The position numbers and the translations under genes were made by a program. Positions 1 through 9,905 of a stretch of 64,000 bases of DNA are shown here, piece after piece (position 1 is the stretch's first letter; each line of letters begins with the position of its first letter). The stretch comes from Streptococcus macacae NCTC 11558 (GTDB lineage Bacteria; Bacillota; Bacilli; Lactobacillales; Streptococcaceae). The notes under the pieces were generated by a model. The model did no database searches, was not told the DNA's origin, and saw only the letters and a list, made by a program, of their open reading frames with translations. The stretch is taken from assembly GCF_000187995.2 (NCBI RefSeq), contig NZ_AEUW02000001.1, positions 930,001 to 994,000 on the forward strand, in the 5' to 3' direction.

Positions 1-3000
1 GCGTTTTTCTCCACGTGGCAACTGACAAAGTCTGCGGGCATGGGACATATGGCGATCAGCCTCAAAATGGGTAATTGCTTTTAGCTGCTCACCCTGGACA
101 GATTTGCCATCTTGACTGTAAGGATTAATAAGAAAGCGGCCTTTTCTAATCTGCTGAGCGGCCTGCTCATAAAGTATTTGATTATAATCCAACAAAAGGT
201 CCATTTCTTCTTGGCTGTAGACAGAGTCTGACAGATGGTACTGGCCGCCTGCCAAATACCCTTTTTCATTTTCTAGGAAAAGTCCTTTATAGCGCAGTTC
301 TTTCCGAGCACTCTCTGGAATTTTTTCAATAGACTTGACACTCGCTAAATCAATTTTAGGCTCTTGCATATGCAGATACATGGCTCCAAAAATTTTTCCT
401 GTCTCATCCGCATTTTTATTAGCGCGAAGTGCTTCTATATAGGTCACCAACTGCGGACTAAGTCCATTATAAAATTTTTGGAGATCAAAGGTCGTTTTAC
501 TTGATTTATAATCCACAATTCCTAGGCTGCCGTCTGACAGCCGATCGATACGATCAATAACACCTTTGATTTTTATCGTTCTTTCTAACAGTAAGTCAAA
601 GGCTGTCTCTTCACTTGTGACTTGAATAGAACTTTTATCTTTTAAAATAGCAGCGGTGCTGCGGGCAATATCCTCTAAAACACCTAAAGTATAGCGGCTT
701 TCTGCATCTGCACTATAGGCTGACCAAAAGCGATCTTCTTGATTGGTGATTTGAATAGCTCTATCTAATTTACCATCAAAGTCAGCGTCTGACTGATTCT
801 GCATAACCAATTCAAATACACGGTGCAGATAAGTCCCGTGATTCCTAGCATCAGGCCGAAGCATTTCCATCTCTTGCAAGCCAAGTATGTATTGCAGAAA
901 ATACAGGTATTGGTTATTATAAAAAGCTGTTAAAGCAGAAGAGGATAGATTTAGGGGCTGATCAGCAGGAAAACGGGCTGCCATGACTTGAGGAGCAATT
1001 GCTTTTGTCTGTATATTATCATTAATGTCAGGTATTGTGATTCCTTCTGCCGCTAATTTTTTACGCAAATAGCGAACAGCAACTGACCAAAAGGTCTGCT
1101 CGTTCTTAGATAAGTCTTGCTCAATAGCTGAACGATTCAGTTCAACCACGCGCGATAAAAGCGCTTTATAATGACCAATATCTTCTGGACTGGCAGCTGA
1201 ATAGCTGCGCCCTTTTTCAAAAATAGGAACCCCCATTTCCTGCAATTCAAGTATATAAGGCGATCTGCTGTCTTCCGTTTCATTTAAAATCTGCGGCAAG
1301 GTTAGAACCAGCTCTTGGGTGGCAGCATTAAAAAGGGACAAGGCCGTGAAATGATTCTTTTTAAGATTTTCTTTCGCTATAATATCAAAATAACGGTTTT
1401 CCGCAGTAGTTTCGTTGATTTTTATCCGTTCTTCATCTGAAATCAAACTCTTATTTTGAGCAATTTTAGGAAAATGAGACTGAGTCATGCCAAGCGCAAA
1501 AACAAACTTATTGGTATGCGGTTCTATCAAATCATACGATTTAACATTGACAACATCTACACTTGCAGGGACAAGACGATAATCTGCAGCCATCATGCCG
1601 CTGCGCAGGAGCGCTAAAAATTCATCCAGGCTTAAAGACTGCTGACCAAAAATACGATGAAATTGGTCTAAAATACCGGTGAAGGTTTTCCATACCTGCT
1701 CCTGCTTTTCCTGTTCAGTCTCTTTAGCATCTTTGCTTAAGGCTGAAAAATTAGCTGGCAAAGAAACAGCCTCTAAAAAAGCAGTCAGTTTCTTAAGCAG
1801 GCTATCTCCTTTTTGAGGCCCTGCTTTCATCAGTTGCTGCAAGGGCAGCATAAGTTCAAATCGCAGCTTATTTAAACTTTTAAGATTAAACTGACCATGA
1901 TTATTTAAGGTAAAATCCTTAAAAAATTTGCTCTGTCCCTTAATATCTGCATAAATAAGGTATTGTTCAAATTTATCCAATTGATTTTGGCTAACTTTCC
2001 CATACAGGCCTGATTTTAACAGGTTTATAACATCCTCAGCACGAAAGCGGTAGCGCTTGACCCTCTCTAAACTATCTATAAAATGTACCAAGGGATGTGA
2101 AGCCATAGACTCTGCCTTGCCAAAATAATAGGGGATTTCATATTTGTCAAAAATTTTACCTATCTGTAATTGATAAGACTCTACATCACCCAGAAGGACT
2201 AAGATATCTTTGTAGCGATAGCCCTCATACAGCTTTTGGCGAATGCTTTTAGCAAGATATTCTACTTCTTCTTTCTGATTGATAACATCCCAGACAGCAA
2301 AATGTTTTTTATCTTCATCTGTTAGGACTTGCTGAGAGTCTGAAAAGTCATGACGGCTTTCAAAAAGTTGGGAAAGAGCTGTAAAAGCCGGCTGACTTTC
2401 CTGATGGGAACTTCTGTATTCTGGTTTAACTTGAAATTTACGAGCCAGTCCGCGGATAAAATCAAGGCTGGCTTGATAAATATTACCACTAGAAAAAGTA
2501 GAGTGATAAGCTTTTTGACTAATATAGGCAGCAATTATAATATCAACGCCCTTTTCATGCAAAAGTGTTATAAGACTTTCTTCCTCCGCAGAAAAACGAG
2601 TAAAACCATCAACAATAACAACCAAATTCTCTAAAGCTGCATCGAGATGCCCTGATTGAATTTGCTCAGCAAAAAAAGCCATTTTACTTTGACTATCAAA
2701 ATGACCATCATTTAAAAGAGTCTGGGCTTTGGAAAAGATAGCCAGTAAATCTTCCTCTTTCTCAGCTGTATTTAATGCTGTCAAGTCTGAAACAGCCATA
2801 TTAGCCGTCTTTAATTCTTTATATAAATCAACCAACTGCTTGATAAAATGGGGATCCTGCCTAAGATGCCCGAAAACACGCAGTTCTTGGTCAGAAAAAC
2901 TGGATAAAGCACGATAAAAAATCATAGCCAGCCCATTGTCATCAATGGTATCCCCTTGATTAATTTCATTTAAAACAAAATAGCGTGCCATTTGTGCAAA

Positions 3001-3186
3001 ACGTGTCACTGTAATAGCAAAAGAAGCCTGCTGCGGTAAACGTTCTAAAACGCTCCGCTCTTTTTCAAAAGACAAGGAATTAGGTGCAATATAAAAGACC
3101 CTCTTTCCTGCTTCAGCAGCCAACTGTGCTTCTTTAGTTAAAATTTCTGTTAGATTATATTGAATATCGGTATATAAAAGTTTCAT
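1..3186 (-). CDS. rexB: RexB, ATP-dependent helicase/nuclease subunit B (3' end outside window)
   Basis: RexB is the partner of RexA in the streptococcal AddAB-type enzyme that processes double-strand DNA ends for recombination. The frame is open from the ATG at 3186 to the window edge (1062 codons), so the last few tens of residues are missing. The N-terminus starts MKLLYTDIQYN and lacks a Walker A motif where AddB proteins carry one, as expected for RexB. A RecB-type nuclease signature is visible near residues 870-895 (GVIDRID followed by GIVDYKSS, supplying the D and DYK catalytic residues). rexA would be expected just beyond the left edge. A consensus promoter sits 50 bases upstream. Family assignment is confident; exact C-terminus is unseen. 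Confidence 0.9.
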   Translation of the reverse strand, partial: MKLLYTDIQYNLTEILTKEAQLAAEAGKRVFYIAPNSLSFEKERSVLERLPQQASFAITVTRFAQMARYFVLNEINQGDTIDDNGLAMIFYRALSSFSDQELRVFGHLRQDPHFIKQLVDLYKELKTANMAVSDLTALNTAEKEEDLLAIFSKAQTLLNDGHFDSQSKMAFFAEQIQSGHLDAALENLVVIVDGFTRFSAEEESLITLLHEKGVDIIIAAYISQKAYHSTFSSGNIYQASLDFIRGLARKFQVKPEYRSSHQESQPAFTALSQLFESRHDFSDSQQVLTDEDKKHFAVWDVINQKEEVEYLAKSIRQKLYEGYRYKDILVLLGDVESYQLQIGKIFDKYEIPYYFGKAESMASHPLVHFIDSLERVKRYRFRAEDVINLLKSGLYGKVSQNQLDKFEQYLIYADIKGQSKFFKDFTLNNHGQFNLKSLNKLRFELMLPLQQLMKAGPQKGDSLLKKLTAFLEAVSLPANFSALSKDAKETEQEKQEQVWKTFTGILDQFHRIFGQQSLSLDEFLALLRSGMMAADYRLVPASVDVVNVKSYDLIEPHTNKFVFALGMTQSHFPKIAQNKSLISDEERIKINETTAENRYFDIIAKENLKKNHFTALSLFNAATQELVLTLPQILNETEDSRSPYILELQEMGVPIFEKGRSYSAASPEDIGHYKALLSRVVELNRSAIEQDLSKNEQTFWSVAVRYLRKKLAAEGITIPDINDNIQTKAIAPQVMAARFPADQPLNLSSSALTAFYNNQYLYFLQYILGLQEMEMLRPDARNHGTYLHRVFELVMQNQSDADFDGKLDRAIQITNQEDRFWSAYSADAESRYTLGVLEDIARSTAAILKDKSSIQVTSEETAFDLLLERTIKIKGVIDRIDRLSDGSLGIVDYKSSKTTFDLQKFYNGLSPQLVTYIEALRANKNADETGKIFGAMYLHMQEPKIDLASVKSIEKIPESARKELRYKGLFLENEKGYLAGGQYHLSDSVYSQEEMDLLLDYNQILYEQAAQQIRKGRFLINPYSQDGKSVQGEQLKAITHFEADRHMSHARRLCQLPRGEKR

Positions 3187-3622
3187 AAATGCCTCTAGAA
3201 TTAAAGAGCCGCATCATGGATGCTTTTTCTCTTAAACTATAAAATGTCCTTTTTGCCCTATCAATGAAAAAACATATTTGCTCTCAGCCGGCTTACCAGA
3301 AGTTTTTTTGATAGTGCTATCAAACTCTAAGTACATCATTTGGTCTAACTCTATTATCTAATAATTTAGCTTTCTTGTCATCTGCTAGGCACTATTTTAA
3401 TTTGATCCTACCCAAAACTAAATCATCGCCAGATCAGCAATGATAAGCCCTTATCATCTCTCTACCAAAATAAAGAAAAAGGCCTGCAAAAACCAGATGA
3501 TAGCCTGTGCAGCAATGACTAGCACAGAAGCAGTATGCTTAAAATGCGTTCCTTTAAAAACCTTACTTAGGACGCCCGCTTATAGCTTAGTTCCTGCTTT
3601 ACCATACCCTTTTACAAGACAG
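3187..3622. other. Intergenic region upstream of rexB
   Basis: No convincing gene. It holds the rexB promoter (3236-3264) and a perfect 18-base palindrome at 3307-3324 (TTTGATAG, TG, CTATCAAA), which is operator-like and lies 43 bases upstream of the -35. A 67-codon open frame on the plus strand at 3440-3643 has no ribosome binding site and runs into the terminator, so it is not called. Confidence 0.5.
3236..3264 (-). promoter_or_regulatory. Predicted sigma-A promoter of rexB
   Basis: On the minus strand -35 TTGATA (3259-3264) and -10 TATAGT (3236-3241) are separated by exactly 17 bases. Transcription would start about 40 bases before the rexB ATG. Confidence 0.6.
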
Positions 3623-3654
3623 AAAAAGCCCTATCATCATTAATAGGGCTTTTT
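3623..3654. terminator. Bidirectional intrinsic terminator
   Basis: A perfect 12-base-pair stem (AAAAAGCCCTAT at 3623-3634 with ATAGGGCTTTTT at 3643-3654) with an 8-base loop and T/A runs on both sides. It lies 5 bases after the lipoprotein stop codon on the minus strand and would end that transcript. Confidence 0.85.
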
Positions 3655-3658
3655 AAGA

Positions 3659-4036
3659 TTATTGGGACTTTTTCGCAATCGTTTTATATTTATCAGTTCC
3701 TTCTTTGACAAATGAGGTTGTCGTATCATTTGTCTTCACTTTTAGAACACCTGTTTTATCATCATAACTGTAAGAGGCTTTTTCGCCAGACTTTTTATCC
3801 GAAACAAATGTATGGTTATTATAATCCACTTTACCAGACATTTTGTCATTAGTGACAGCTGTATAATCTTTACCCGATATTTTGACATAATACTCTTTAT
3901 ATAAAGTATAGGTGCCATCTTGGTTGTCTTCATAGTAATAATAAGTGCCATTCATAGCACTTTGAGAACAGCCTGTCAAGACAAGAGCAAATACTAGTCC
4001 GACAAGCACCATTAACGATCGTTTAAACTTTTTCAT
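3659..4036 (-). CDS. Small putative lipoprotein, function unknown
   Basis: 125 residues. The N-terminus is a lipoprotein signal peptide: KKFKR, a hydrophobic stretch to residue 20, then the lipobox LTGC with Cys23 as the predicted lipidated residue. The mature part is polar, lysine/threonine/tyrosine rich (including a YYYY run near residues 32-35), with no domain I recognise; it resembles small streptococcal extracytoplasmic beta-strand lipoproteins. Good RBS (AAGGAG) before the ATG, its own promoter, and a terminator right after the stop make it a monocistronic unit between rexB and galE. It is predicted to sit on the outer face of the membrane. Role not inferable. Confidence 0.85.
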   Translation of the reverse strand: MKKFKRSLMVLVGLVFALVLTGCSQSAMNGTYYYYEDNQDGTYTLYKEYYVKISGKDYTAVTNDKMSGKVDYNNHTFVSDKKSGEKASYSYDDKTGVLKVKTNDTTTSFVKEGTDKYKTIAKKSQ

Positions 4037-4059
4037 AAACTCCTTCTTAAAACTTTTTT

Positions 4060-4089
4060 ATTCTAACAAGTTTGGGCACTATTTGTCAA
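4060..4089 (-). promoter_or_regulatory. Predicted promoter of the lipoprotein gene
   Basis: Minus-strand -35 TTGACA (4084-4089), 18-base spacer, -10 TAGAAT (4060-4065), about 24 bases before the ATG at 4036. Confidence 0.7.
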
Positions 4090-4203
4090 GCAGAACCAAA
4101 AGAGAAGCCTTCCCTTGACTTTATCATCAAACGACAATGTTAATAGTACTTGCAAAGCCCAAAAGCCTTGTAATATAAATGCAATTTGTCCAAGCACAAA
4201 ATA

Positions 4204-5196
4204 TCAGTCATACCCCTTTGGGTGACTGGAGTGCCAAGCCCAAGCAGAAGCAATAATTTTTTCAATATCATCAAACTGAGGCTGCCAGCCCAAGAGCCGA
4301 CGAGCTTTTTCAGAGCTAGCAATGAGAATATCGGGATCTCCCGGACGGCGATCAGCCAAGTCAGCAGGGATCGGCTTTCCTGTAACTTTGCGAGCAGCTT
4401 CTAGAATCTGCAAGTTTGAAAATCCTGTAGAAGAGCCTAGATTAAAAGCTGTCGAATCATTCCCCTCTCGCAAGTATTGAAGAGCAAGCAAATGTGCAGC
4501 AGCTAAATCAAACGGATGAACATAATCCCGAACATTAGTGCCATCAAAAGTATTGTAATCATTTCCAAAAATCATGATCTTATCACGAAGCCCTTGAGCA
4601 ACCTGCAAAACAAGCGGAAGCAAGTGCGTCTCCGGACTGTGAGCTTCTCCGATGGAGCCGTCTGGCTTAGCACCAGCCACATTAAAATAGCGCAGCGGTA
4701 CAAACTTAATCCCGTAAGCTTGATCAGACCATCTCATGATCGTTTCCATCATCAGTTTGCTTTCCCCATAGGGATTAATGGGATGCTGGGGTGTGCTTTC
4801 TTCAATAGGCATTTCCTTAGGCATCCCGTAAGTTGCGGCGGTAGAGGAAAAGACGATATGCTTAATCTTAGCTTCGTTCATGACTTCAAGCAGTTTAATC
4901 ATACCGGTCGTATTATTATCAAAGTATTTCAGCGGTTCTGCCATAGATTCTGCTACCAAAGAATAGGCAGCAAAGTGGATAACTGCATCTATATCAGGAT
5001 GATCAGCAAAAACATGGCGCATAAAATCTTGATCAGCTAAATCACCTTTATAAAACTTAGCACCTGAATGAACAGCCGCACGATGTCCAGTAGCTAAATT
5101 ATCAACAACGACAACCTTTTCTTCTGTCTTTTCAAGTAAATAATCAACCATATGAGAACCAATATAACCAGCACCTCCAAGTACTAAGATTGACAT
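4204..5196 (-). CDS. galE: UDP-glucose 4-epimerase
   Basis: GalE interconverts UDP-glucose and UDP-galactose with bound NAD in the cytoplasm, feeding the Leloir pathway and cell-wall polysaccharide synthesis. The 330 residues match the usual length. The NAD-binding GGAGYIG is at residues 7-13, the catalytic SST at 117-119, and the YxxxK pair at Tyr143 and Lys147 (NPYGESK). It has a strong RBS (AAGGAG) and its own promoter, so it appears monocistronic, not part of a gal operon; mutans-group genomes usually carry another galE with galK/galT, so this may be a second, wall- or polysaccharide-dedicated copy (inference). UDP-glucose dehydratase-like alternatives are less likely given the full epimerase-like length and motifs. 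Confidence 0.92.
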   Translation of the reverse strand: MSILVLGGAGYIGSHMVDYLLEKTEEKVVVVDNLATGHRAAVHSGAKFYKGDLADQDFMRHVFADHPDIDAVIHFAAYSLVAESMAEPLKYFDNNTTGMIKLLEVMNEAKIKHIVFSSTAATYGMPKEMPIEESTPQHPINPYGESKLMMETIMRWSDQAYGIKFVPLRYFNVAGAKPDGSIGEAHSPETHLLPLVLQVAQGLRDKIMIFGNDYNTFDGTNVRDYVHPFDLAAAHLLALQYLREGNDSTAFNLGSSTGFSNLQILEAARKVTGKPIPADLADRRPGDPDILIASSEKARRLLGWQPQFDDIEKIIASAWAWHSSHPKGYD

Positions 5197-5274
5197 AGAT
5201 CTTCTCCTTTTTAACTTTTATCTTTCTCTTTAACCTAATCGTTTTGATCTGATCGTTATAGAAACTGCCTTTTT

Positions 5275-5303
5275 ATTGTACTGATTTAGGAAGTATTTTT
5301 CAA
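5275..5303 (-). promoter_or_regulatory. Predicted promoter of galE
   Basis: Minus-strand -35 TTGAAA (5298-5303), 17-base spacer, -10 TACAAT (5275-5280). The roughly 70-base leader contains AACGAT twice, 14 bases apart. Confidence 0.65.
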
Positions 5304-5383
5304 GCTTTACTCAACATTTTTAGATTTTTCTAAAAAACAGATTTCAGGCCGATCTCACTGGCTGCCCTTATAAGGCACAAAAA

Positions 5384-5433
5384 AAGTTTTCTGTTCCACG
5401 AGGCAGATTTTAGCCTCATGGAACAGAAAACTT
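5384..5433 (-). terminator. Intrinsic terminator after the alcohol dehydrogenase gene
   Basis: A 21-base-pair stem with one mismatch (left arm 5384-5404, right arm 5413-5433, 8-base loop) followed on the minus strand by seven T residues. The rest of the 5197-5523 interval holds only the galE promoter and no gene. Confidence 0.85.
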
Positions 5434-5523
5434 AGCTTAAATAGTGATAAAGCATTTAAGTTAGATGATAACAGCTAATGCTTTAACCTAGAAATGAAAG
5501 AAGTCTAAATAGCCGCAAAGCCT

Positions 5524-6570
5524 TTAATCCAGTACAATCATAGACTTAATGGTTTGACGTTCGTCCATATCCTTATAGGCTTGATCAATATCATCTAAAG
5601 AATATGTTTTTGTAAAGACTTTACCTGGATTAATAACACCATCTAAAACAGCTTTTAAGAGGACATCCTTATCATAAGTTGTTACAGAAGCCGGTCCGCC
5701 AGCAAAAACAATATTGCGCATAAAATAATCTCCAATATTGATATCCTTAGTATGAGGAACCCCAACGCGGCCGACAACAGCACCCGGACGAGCAAGAGCG
5801 ATAGCAGTTTCAGTTGACAGCTGAGTACCGACACATTCAAGAACAGCATCAGCACCTTCACCATTGGTCAATTTGAGTACCTTAGCAATCCCTTCTTCTC
5901 CTCGCTCTGCCACGATATCTGTTGCTCCAAATTCAAGCGCTAATTTTTGGCGATCTTCATGACGGCTCATGATAATAATACGTTTAGCACCGCGAAGTTT
6001 AGCCGCAATAACAGCGCAAAGTCCAACTGCACCGTCCCCAACGACAACAACAGTATCCCCTTTCTCTACATTAGCCACACGAGCAGCATGGTAGCCTGTT
6101 GGCATAACATCTGCCAAGGCCAAGAAAGAAGCTAACATTGCTTGGCTATAGTCACTTGGCTGTCCAGGAATTTTAACCAAAGCCCAATCAGCATGGGTAT
6201 AGCGGACATACTCTGCTTGATAGCCGCCACTGAAGTTTGTCTCCATACCATGGGACTGACAGCCCCCTTCATAACCCGCACGGCAAGCAGCGCAGTGGCC
6301 ACAGCCATGAGTAAAAGGCGCAATGACAAAGTCTCCCTTTTTCACTGTGCTGATATCACTCCCTACTTCTTCAATAATTCCGATAACCTCATGGCCAGAA
6401 TTTTCCGAATGCTCTTCTTTTTCACCAATGCCTCGATAAGCCCAAAGATCAGAGCCGCAGACACAAGAGCGAACGACACGAATCACAGCATCATCTGCTG
6501 CGATAAGACTTGGTTTTTCGATTTCTTCAACGGCTACTTGACCGGGTTTTAAAAATACTGCTGATTTCAT
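5524..6570 (-). CDS. Zinc-dependent alcohol dehydrogenase (MDR family)
   Basis: 348 residues from the ATG at 6570. This medium-chain dehydrogenase oxidises or reduces an alcohol/aldehyde with NAD(P). Visible features are the catalytic-zinc ligands in CGSD and GHEV, the structural-zinc cysteine set CGHCAACRAGYEGGC, and a Rossmann GDGAVG motif mid-protein. The frame extends 27 codons upstream to a GTG, but that start lies upstream of the promoter (6608-6638), whereas AGGAG lies 8 bases before the ATG at 6570, so the shorter protein is chosen. The promoter has MerR-family geometry, suggesting induction by reactive aldehydes as for AdhR/NmlR-controlled dehydrogenases (inference). Substrate not determinable from sequence. 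It is monocistronic. Confidence 0.88.
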   Translation of the reverse strand: MKSAVFLKPGQVAVEEIEKPSLIAADDAVIRVVRSCVCGSDLWAYRGIGEKEEHSENSGHEVIGIIEEVGSDISTVKKGDFVIAPFTHGCGHCAACRAGYEGGCQSHGMETNFSGGYQAEYVRYTHADWALVKIPGQPSDYSQAMLASFLALADVMPTGYHAARVANVEKGDTVVVVGDGAVGLCAVIAAKLRGAKRIIIMSRHEDRQKLALEFGATDIVAERGEEGIAKVLKLTNGEGADAVLECVGTQLSTETAIALARPGAVVGRVGVPHTKDINIGDYFMRNIVFAGGPASVTTYDKDVLLKAVLDGVINPGKVFTKTYSLDDIDQAYKDMDERQTIKSMIVLD

Positions 6571-6607
6571 TTTTAATTCTCCTTTTTTACTAACATTTAC
6601 TATTTGC

Positions 6608-6638
6608 ATTATAAAACTTAGAGTAAACTCCAAGTCAA
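6608..6638 (-). promoter_or_regulatory. MerR-type promoter/operator of the alcohol dehydrogenase gene
   Basis: Minus-strand -35 TTGACT (6633-6638) and -10 TATAAT (6608-6613) are 19 bases apart, the abnormally long spacing used by MerR-family activators. The spacer carries a dyad at 6617-6634: CTTGGAGT, TT, ACTCTAAG (one mismatch between arms). This matches the operator style known for AdhR/NmlR aldehyde-responsive regulators. No MerR gene is in this window. Confidence 0.8.
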
Positions 6639-6732
6639 GCAAAAATTTCACATAAAATAGACCATCTAAATAAGCCTATTTTAACATAAATCCAATGAGA
6701 GCAAAAATAATAACTCTCTTCATTAACCACTT

Positions 6733-6800
6733 AAAAAACCCCAGATTTTTAACTGATTTCTGAATTGAAGTGTCCAGAAATTAGCCCAAAAAACTGGGAG
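6733..6800 (-). terminator. Probable terminator after pheT
   Basis: On the minus strand CCCAG soon after the pheT stop pairs with CTGGG, enclosing an inner stem (ATTTCTG with CAGAAAT), and is followed by TTTTTT at 6733-6738. Branched, so only moderately certain. Confidence 0.5.
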
Positions 6801-6808
6801 TAAGGAAA

Positions 6809-9214
6809 TCATCGGATTTCTGCTCCGACTTTTTCAATCAGAGTTTTCTCAATTTTTGTCATATAACGAGCCACTTCTTCATCCGAAAGTGTCTCCTGTG
6901 GGTTTTGGAAGGTTAAGGTATAGGCCATTGATTTGACGCCCTTACCTAATTTATCACCTGAGAAAATATCAAAGAGCTTAATCTGAGTTAATCGTTTCAC
7001 ACCTGCAGCCTTTATGGCCGCAACAACTTCTTTGTGGCTGATTTGACTGCTCAAAAGCAAAGCTATATCGCGGCTTACCGCTGGGAATTTGGTAATTTCA
7101 GTAAAGGGATGATCTTCTGATAAAAGCGCTTCTATAGCTGAAAGATCAAGCTCTGCCACATAAGTTTCTGGAATATCATAAGCTTTGGCTGTTGAGGGAT
7201 GAACCTGACCCACATAGCCAATAAGCTGGCCATCTAAAGATATAAGAGCTGTACGGCCTGGATGCATACTCTTTAGTTGGCTGCTGGCAGTATACTCCAC
7301 TGCTAAGTCTAAACGGTCAAAAATGGCTTCTACTATACCTTTTGCATAAAAGAAATCAACAGGAACCGCCTGCGTTTGAAAATCTTTTTCTTGAATCAGC
7401 CCAGTTAAAGCAAAGGCTAAACTATTGATTTCATTAGGCAGGTCGCTTTTAGGATTGCCGGTCTGCTGAAAAACTTTTCCAATCTCATAAAGAGCCAGAT
7501 CTTTATTCTTGCGAGCCACATTATAGCTGATAGCATCTAGCATTCCTGAAACCATGTTCTGCCGAAGAACACTGCGTTCAATGCTCATCGGCCACATCAA
7601 TTCTGTCAAATGGGAAGGCTCAAGCGCAAACTCTGCTGCCTTTTCAGGAGTCGTAAGTGTATAAGACATTATTTCTGTCAGACCAAGTCCTTCAGCAATT
7701 GTCCGAAGTTTGCGGCCTAGTTTTTGAGTAGCTGTCAGCTCTCCTGCTGTTCCAGCATCTTGCGGTAAAGAAGCAGGCAGGCGGTCGTAACCATAAATAC
7801 GGGCAATTTCTTCAAAAAGGTCAGCTGGAATAGAAATATCCCAACGCCGTGCAGGTACACTAACTGTAAACTGCTCAGCATTGCCGGTCAGATCAAATCC
7901 CAAACGCCGGAAAATCTCTTCAATATCGCCATAGCTAAGATCTGTCCCCAAAACACGATTAACATCAGCTAGGCTTGTTGAAACCTGAGTCTCTGCCTCC
8001 TTAAGACTGCCAGCTGAAACAAGTCCGGCATAGACAGTTGCACCGGCAAGATCAGCAATCATACTAGCAGCAGTATCTAAAGCTTTCGTTACAGTAGCAA
8101 GATTAATTCCTTTTTCAAAACGAGAAGATGATTCTGAACGAAGCCCCAGGCGGCTGCTTGTTTTGCGAATCGCTTTCCCATCAAAAACAGCTCCTTCCAA
8201 AACGATACGAGTGGAGCTATCAGAGATTTCTGTGTCTGCTCCACCCATAATTCCTGCCAAAGCAACCGGTTTATCTGCCACAGTAATAACCAAATCAGCT
8301 GGCTCTAATTTTCTTTCTTCACCATCCAGCGTTACTAATGTCTCACCCGCACGCGCTTCACGGACAACTATCCTATCAGACTCAAATTTATCTAAATCAA
8401 AGGCATGCATAGGCTGGCCAAAGTAAAGCAGGACATAATTAGTCACATCAACGACATTGTTAATCGGGCGGATCCCCTCATTCATTAAGAGATTTTGCAG
8501 CCACTGAGGACTAGGTGCAATCTTTACATTATCTAGAATGCGAACAGCATAAAAATCCGCCTTATCACTTTCAATCGCTGCCGAAATCTTATCTGCTGCA
8601 GGCTGTTCACTTTCTGTCAGCGGAAAATCTTTAAAAGTAACGGCTTTATCATAAATAGCTGCAACCTCATAAGCTACGCCTCTCATGGACAGTGCATCTG
8701 CACGATTGGGAGTAATCGAAAGTTCAATAATCTCATCGTCCAAATCAAGATAAGGAAATACTGCCTGACCAACTTCTGCATCTTCAGGCAAGACTTGAAT
8801 ACCATCAGAAAATTCCTTAGGAATGACTGAATCAGAGATGCCTAATTCTGCAAGCGAACAAATCATGCCAAGAGATTCTAATCCGCGGATTTTCCCTTTT
8901 TTAATCTTATAGTTATCAGCAATCCGTGCACCAGGCAAGGCTACTATAACTTTAATACCAGCACGGATATTAGGAGCACCGCAAACAATTTGGCGAGCTT
9001 CTTTTTCTCCGACATTGACTTGACAGACATGAAGATGGGTATCAGGGACTTGTTCACAAGTTAGTACTTCACCAACTACCAGTTTTGATAAACCTTCTGC
9101 TGGTGAGCTTACTCCTTCAACTTCAATACCTGTTGTTGACATCTTCTCAGCTAATTCTTTGCTAGGGACATCAACAGCAACTAATTTTTTTAACCATTTA
9201 TAACTTACTAACAT
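6809..9214 (-). CDS. pheT: Phenylalanyl-tRNA synthetase beta subunit
   Basis: 801 residues, the normal bacterial length. PheT pairs with PheS in an alpha2-beta2 enzyme that charges tRNA-Phe; the beta subunit carries tRNA-binding and editing domains. The N-terminal EMAP-II-like tRNA-binding fold is recognisable around residues 40-150 ([21 protein letters not shown]), followed by B3/B4 editing, B5, and the C-terminal ferredoxin-fold anticodon-binding domain ([12 protein letters not shown] near residue 715). It follows pheS and an acetyltransferase gene on the same strand, 166 bases after the latter, and probably shares the T-box controlled transcript, although a weak hairpin lies in that gap. 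Confidence 0.97.
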   Translation of the reverse strand: MLVSYKWLKKLVAVDVPSKELAEKMSTTGIEVEGVSSPAEGLSKLVVGEVLTCEQVPDTHLHVCQVNVGEKEARQIVCGAPNIRAGIKVIVALPGARIADNYKIKKGKIRGLESLGMICSLAELGISDSVIPKEFSDGIQVLPEDAEVGQAVFPYLDLDDEIIELSITPNRADALSMRGVAYEVAAIYDKAVTFKDFPLTESEQPAADKISAAIESDKADFYAVRILDNVKIAPSPQWLQNLLMNEGIRPINNVVDVTNYVLLYFGQPMHAFDLDKFESDRIVVREARAGETLVTLDGEERKLEPADLVITVADKPVALAGIMGGADTEISDSSTRIVLEGAVFDGKAIRKTSSRLGLRSESSSRFEKGINLATVTKALDTAASMIADLAGATVYAGLVSAGSLKEAETQVSTSLADVNRVLGTDLSYGDIEEIFRRLGFDLTGNAEQFTVSVPARRWDISIPADLFEEIARIYGYDRLPASLPQDAGTAGELTATQKLGRKLRTIAEGLGLTEIMSYTLTTPEKAAEFALEPSHLTELMWPMSIERSVLRQNMVSGMLDAISYNVARKNKDLALYEIGKVFQQTGNPKSDLPNEINSLAFALTGLIQEKDFQTQAVPVDFFYAKGIVEAIFDRLDLAVEYTASSQLKSMHPGRTALISLDGQLIGYVGQVHPSTAKAYDIPETYVAELDLSAIEALLSEDHPFTEITKFPAVSRDIALLLSSQISHKEVVAAIKAAGVKRLTQIKLFDIFSGDKLGKGVKSMAYTLTFQNPQETLSDEEVARYMTKIEKTLIEKVGAEIR

Positions 9215-9380
9215 AATGAAACTCTAAAGACTCCATAAGCAGCTAAATAAAAGAGAATTAAAAAATCAAAAGCAGATATAGACCAGACCCATAAAGCTGC
9301 TGCTTTTATTCTGCTCACATGATATCTCTTTACTATCCAAACTTTTTTAAGTCTTATTTATTCCTTTCTTTCTTATTGCT

Positions 9381-9890
9381 TTACTGCACCTTTTTTCTCA
9401 TCAACCAATCAATATCCATCTTATCTCCGACAAAAAAAGGGTGTTCTCCAAATTTCTCAAAACCATAATGCTGATAAAAAGCTTGAGCTTTGGTATTTCT
9501 TTCCCAAACTCCCAGCCAGACCCAATTAAAATGCCGCTTTTTAGCTTGTGTTAAAGCAAATTCAAACAGTTTCTTACCCAAACCCAGCCCTTGGTATTCC
9601 TTTAGTACATAAAGGCGCTGAATTTCCAATGCCTGTTCTAATTTCTGCTCAGTCTGAGCCCTGCCCCAATTTATCTTTAAAAAGCCAACTTCTTTATCAT
9701 TATCTTTTATAAAATAAGTCTCTGACTCTTTAGTGAACATTTCAGCCTGCAATGCTGATAAATGATAGGTTTGATTAAAAAACTGTTCTAACTGTTCCTT
9801 GCTGTTATCATGAGCAAACGTTTCCTGGAAAGTCTTTTTAGCTAGTGCTGCCAATATAGACAGTTTATCGTCTTTTACTTTAATAATCAT
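9381..9890 (-). CDS. GNAT-family N-acetyltransferase
   Basis: 169 residues with the GNAT fold: the acetyl-CoA pyrophosphate loop is at QGLGLGKKLFEFAL near residues 95-108 and is followed by the C-terminal NTKAQAFYQHYGF motif. The acyl acceptor is unknown. It lies 15 bases downstream of pheS and upstream of pheT, an arrangement I recall in other mutans-group streptococci, so it is presumably co-expressed with the Phe-tRNA synthetase under the same T-box. Whether it acts on a translation component or is just a passenger cannot be told from sequence. The interval 9215-9380 after it holds only a weak AAAAGCAG/CTGCTTTT hairpin. Confidence 0.88.
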   Translation of the reverse strand: MIIKVKDDKLSILAALAKKTFQETFAHDNSKEQLEQFFNQTYHLSALQAEMFTKESETYFIKDNDKEVGFLKINWGRAQTEQKLEQALEIQRLYVLKEYQGLGLGKKLFEFALTQAKKRHFNWVWLGVWERNTKAQAFYQHYGFEKFGEHPFFVGDKMDIDWLMRKKVQ

Positions 9891-9905
9891 AGAAATGTAA
9901 ACGTC

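Noticed and set aside
1-3186. Idea that rexB is a pseudogene because no complete frame is closed here
   Set aside because: Reading it from 3186 shows an uninterrupted frame to the edge; it is simply truncated by the window.
3440-3643. 67-codon open frame on the plus strand
   Set aside because: No ribosome binding site or promoter; it runs through a perfect bidirectional terminator and its product has low-complexity, non-protein-like composition.
4516-5040. 174-codon open frame on the plus strand opposite galE
   Set aside because: It lies wholly inside galE, which has intact catalytic motifs; antisense shadow.
6571-6651. 27-codon N-terminal extension of the alcohol dehydrogenase from a GTG
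   Set aside because: The extension spans the MerR-type promoter; the ATG at 6570 has a good RBS.
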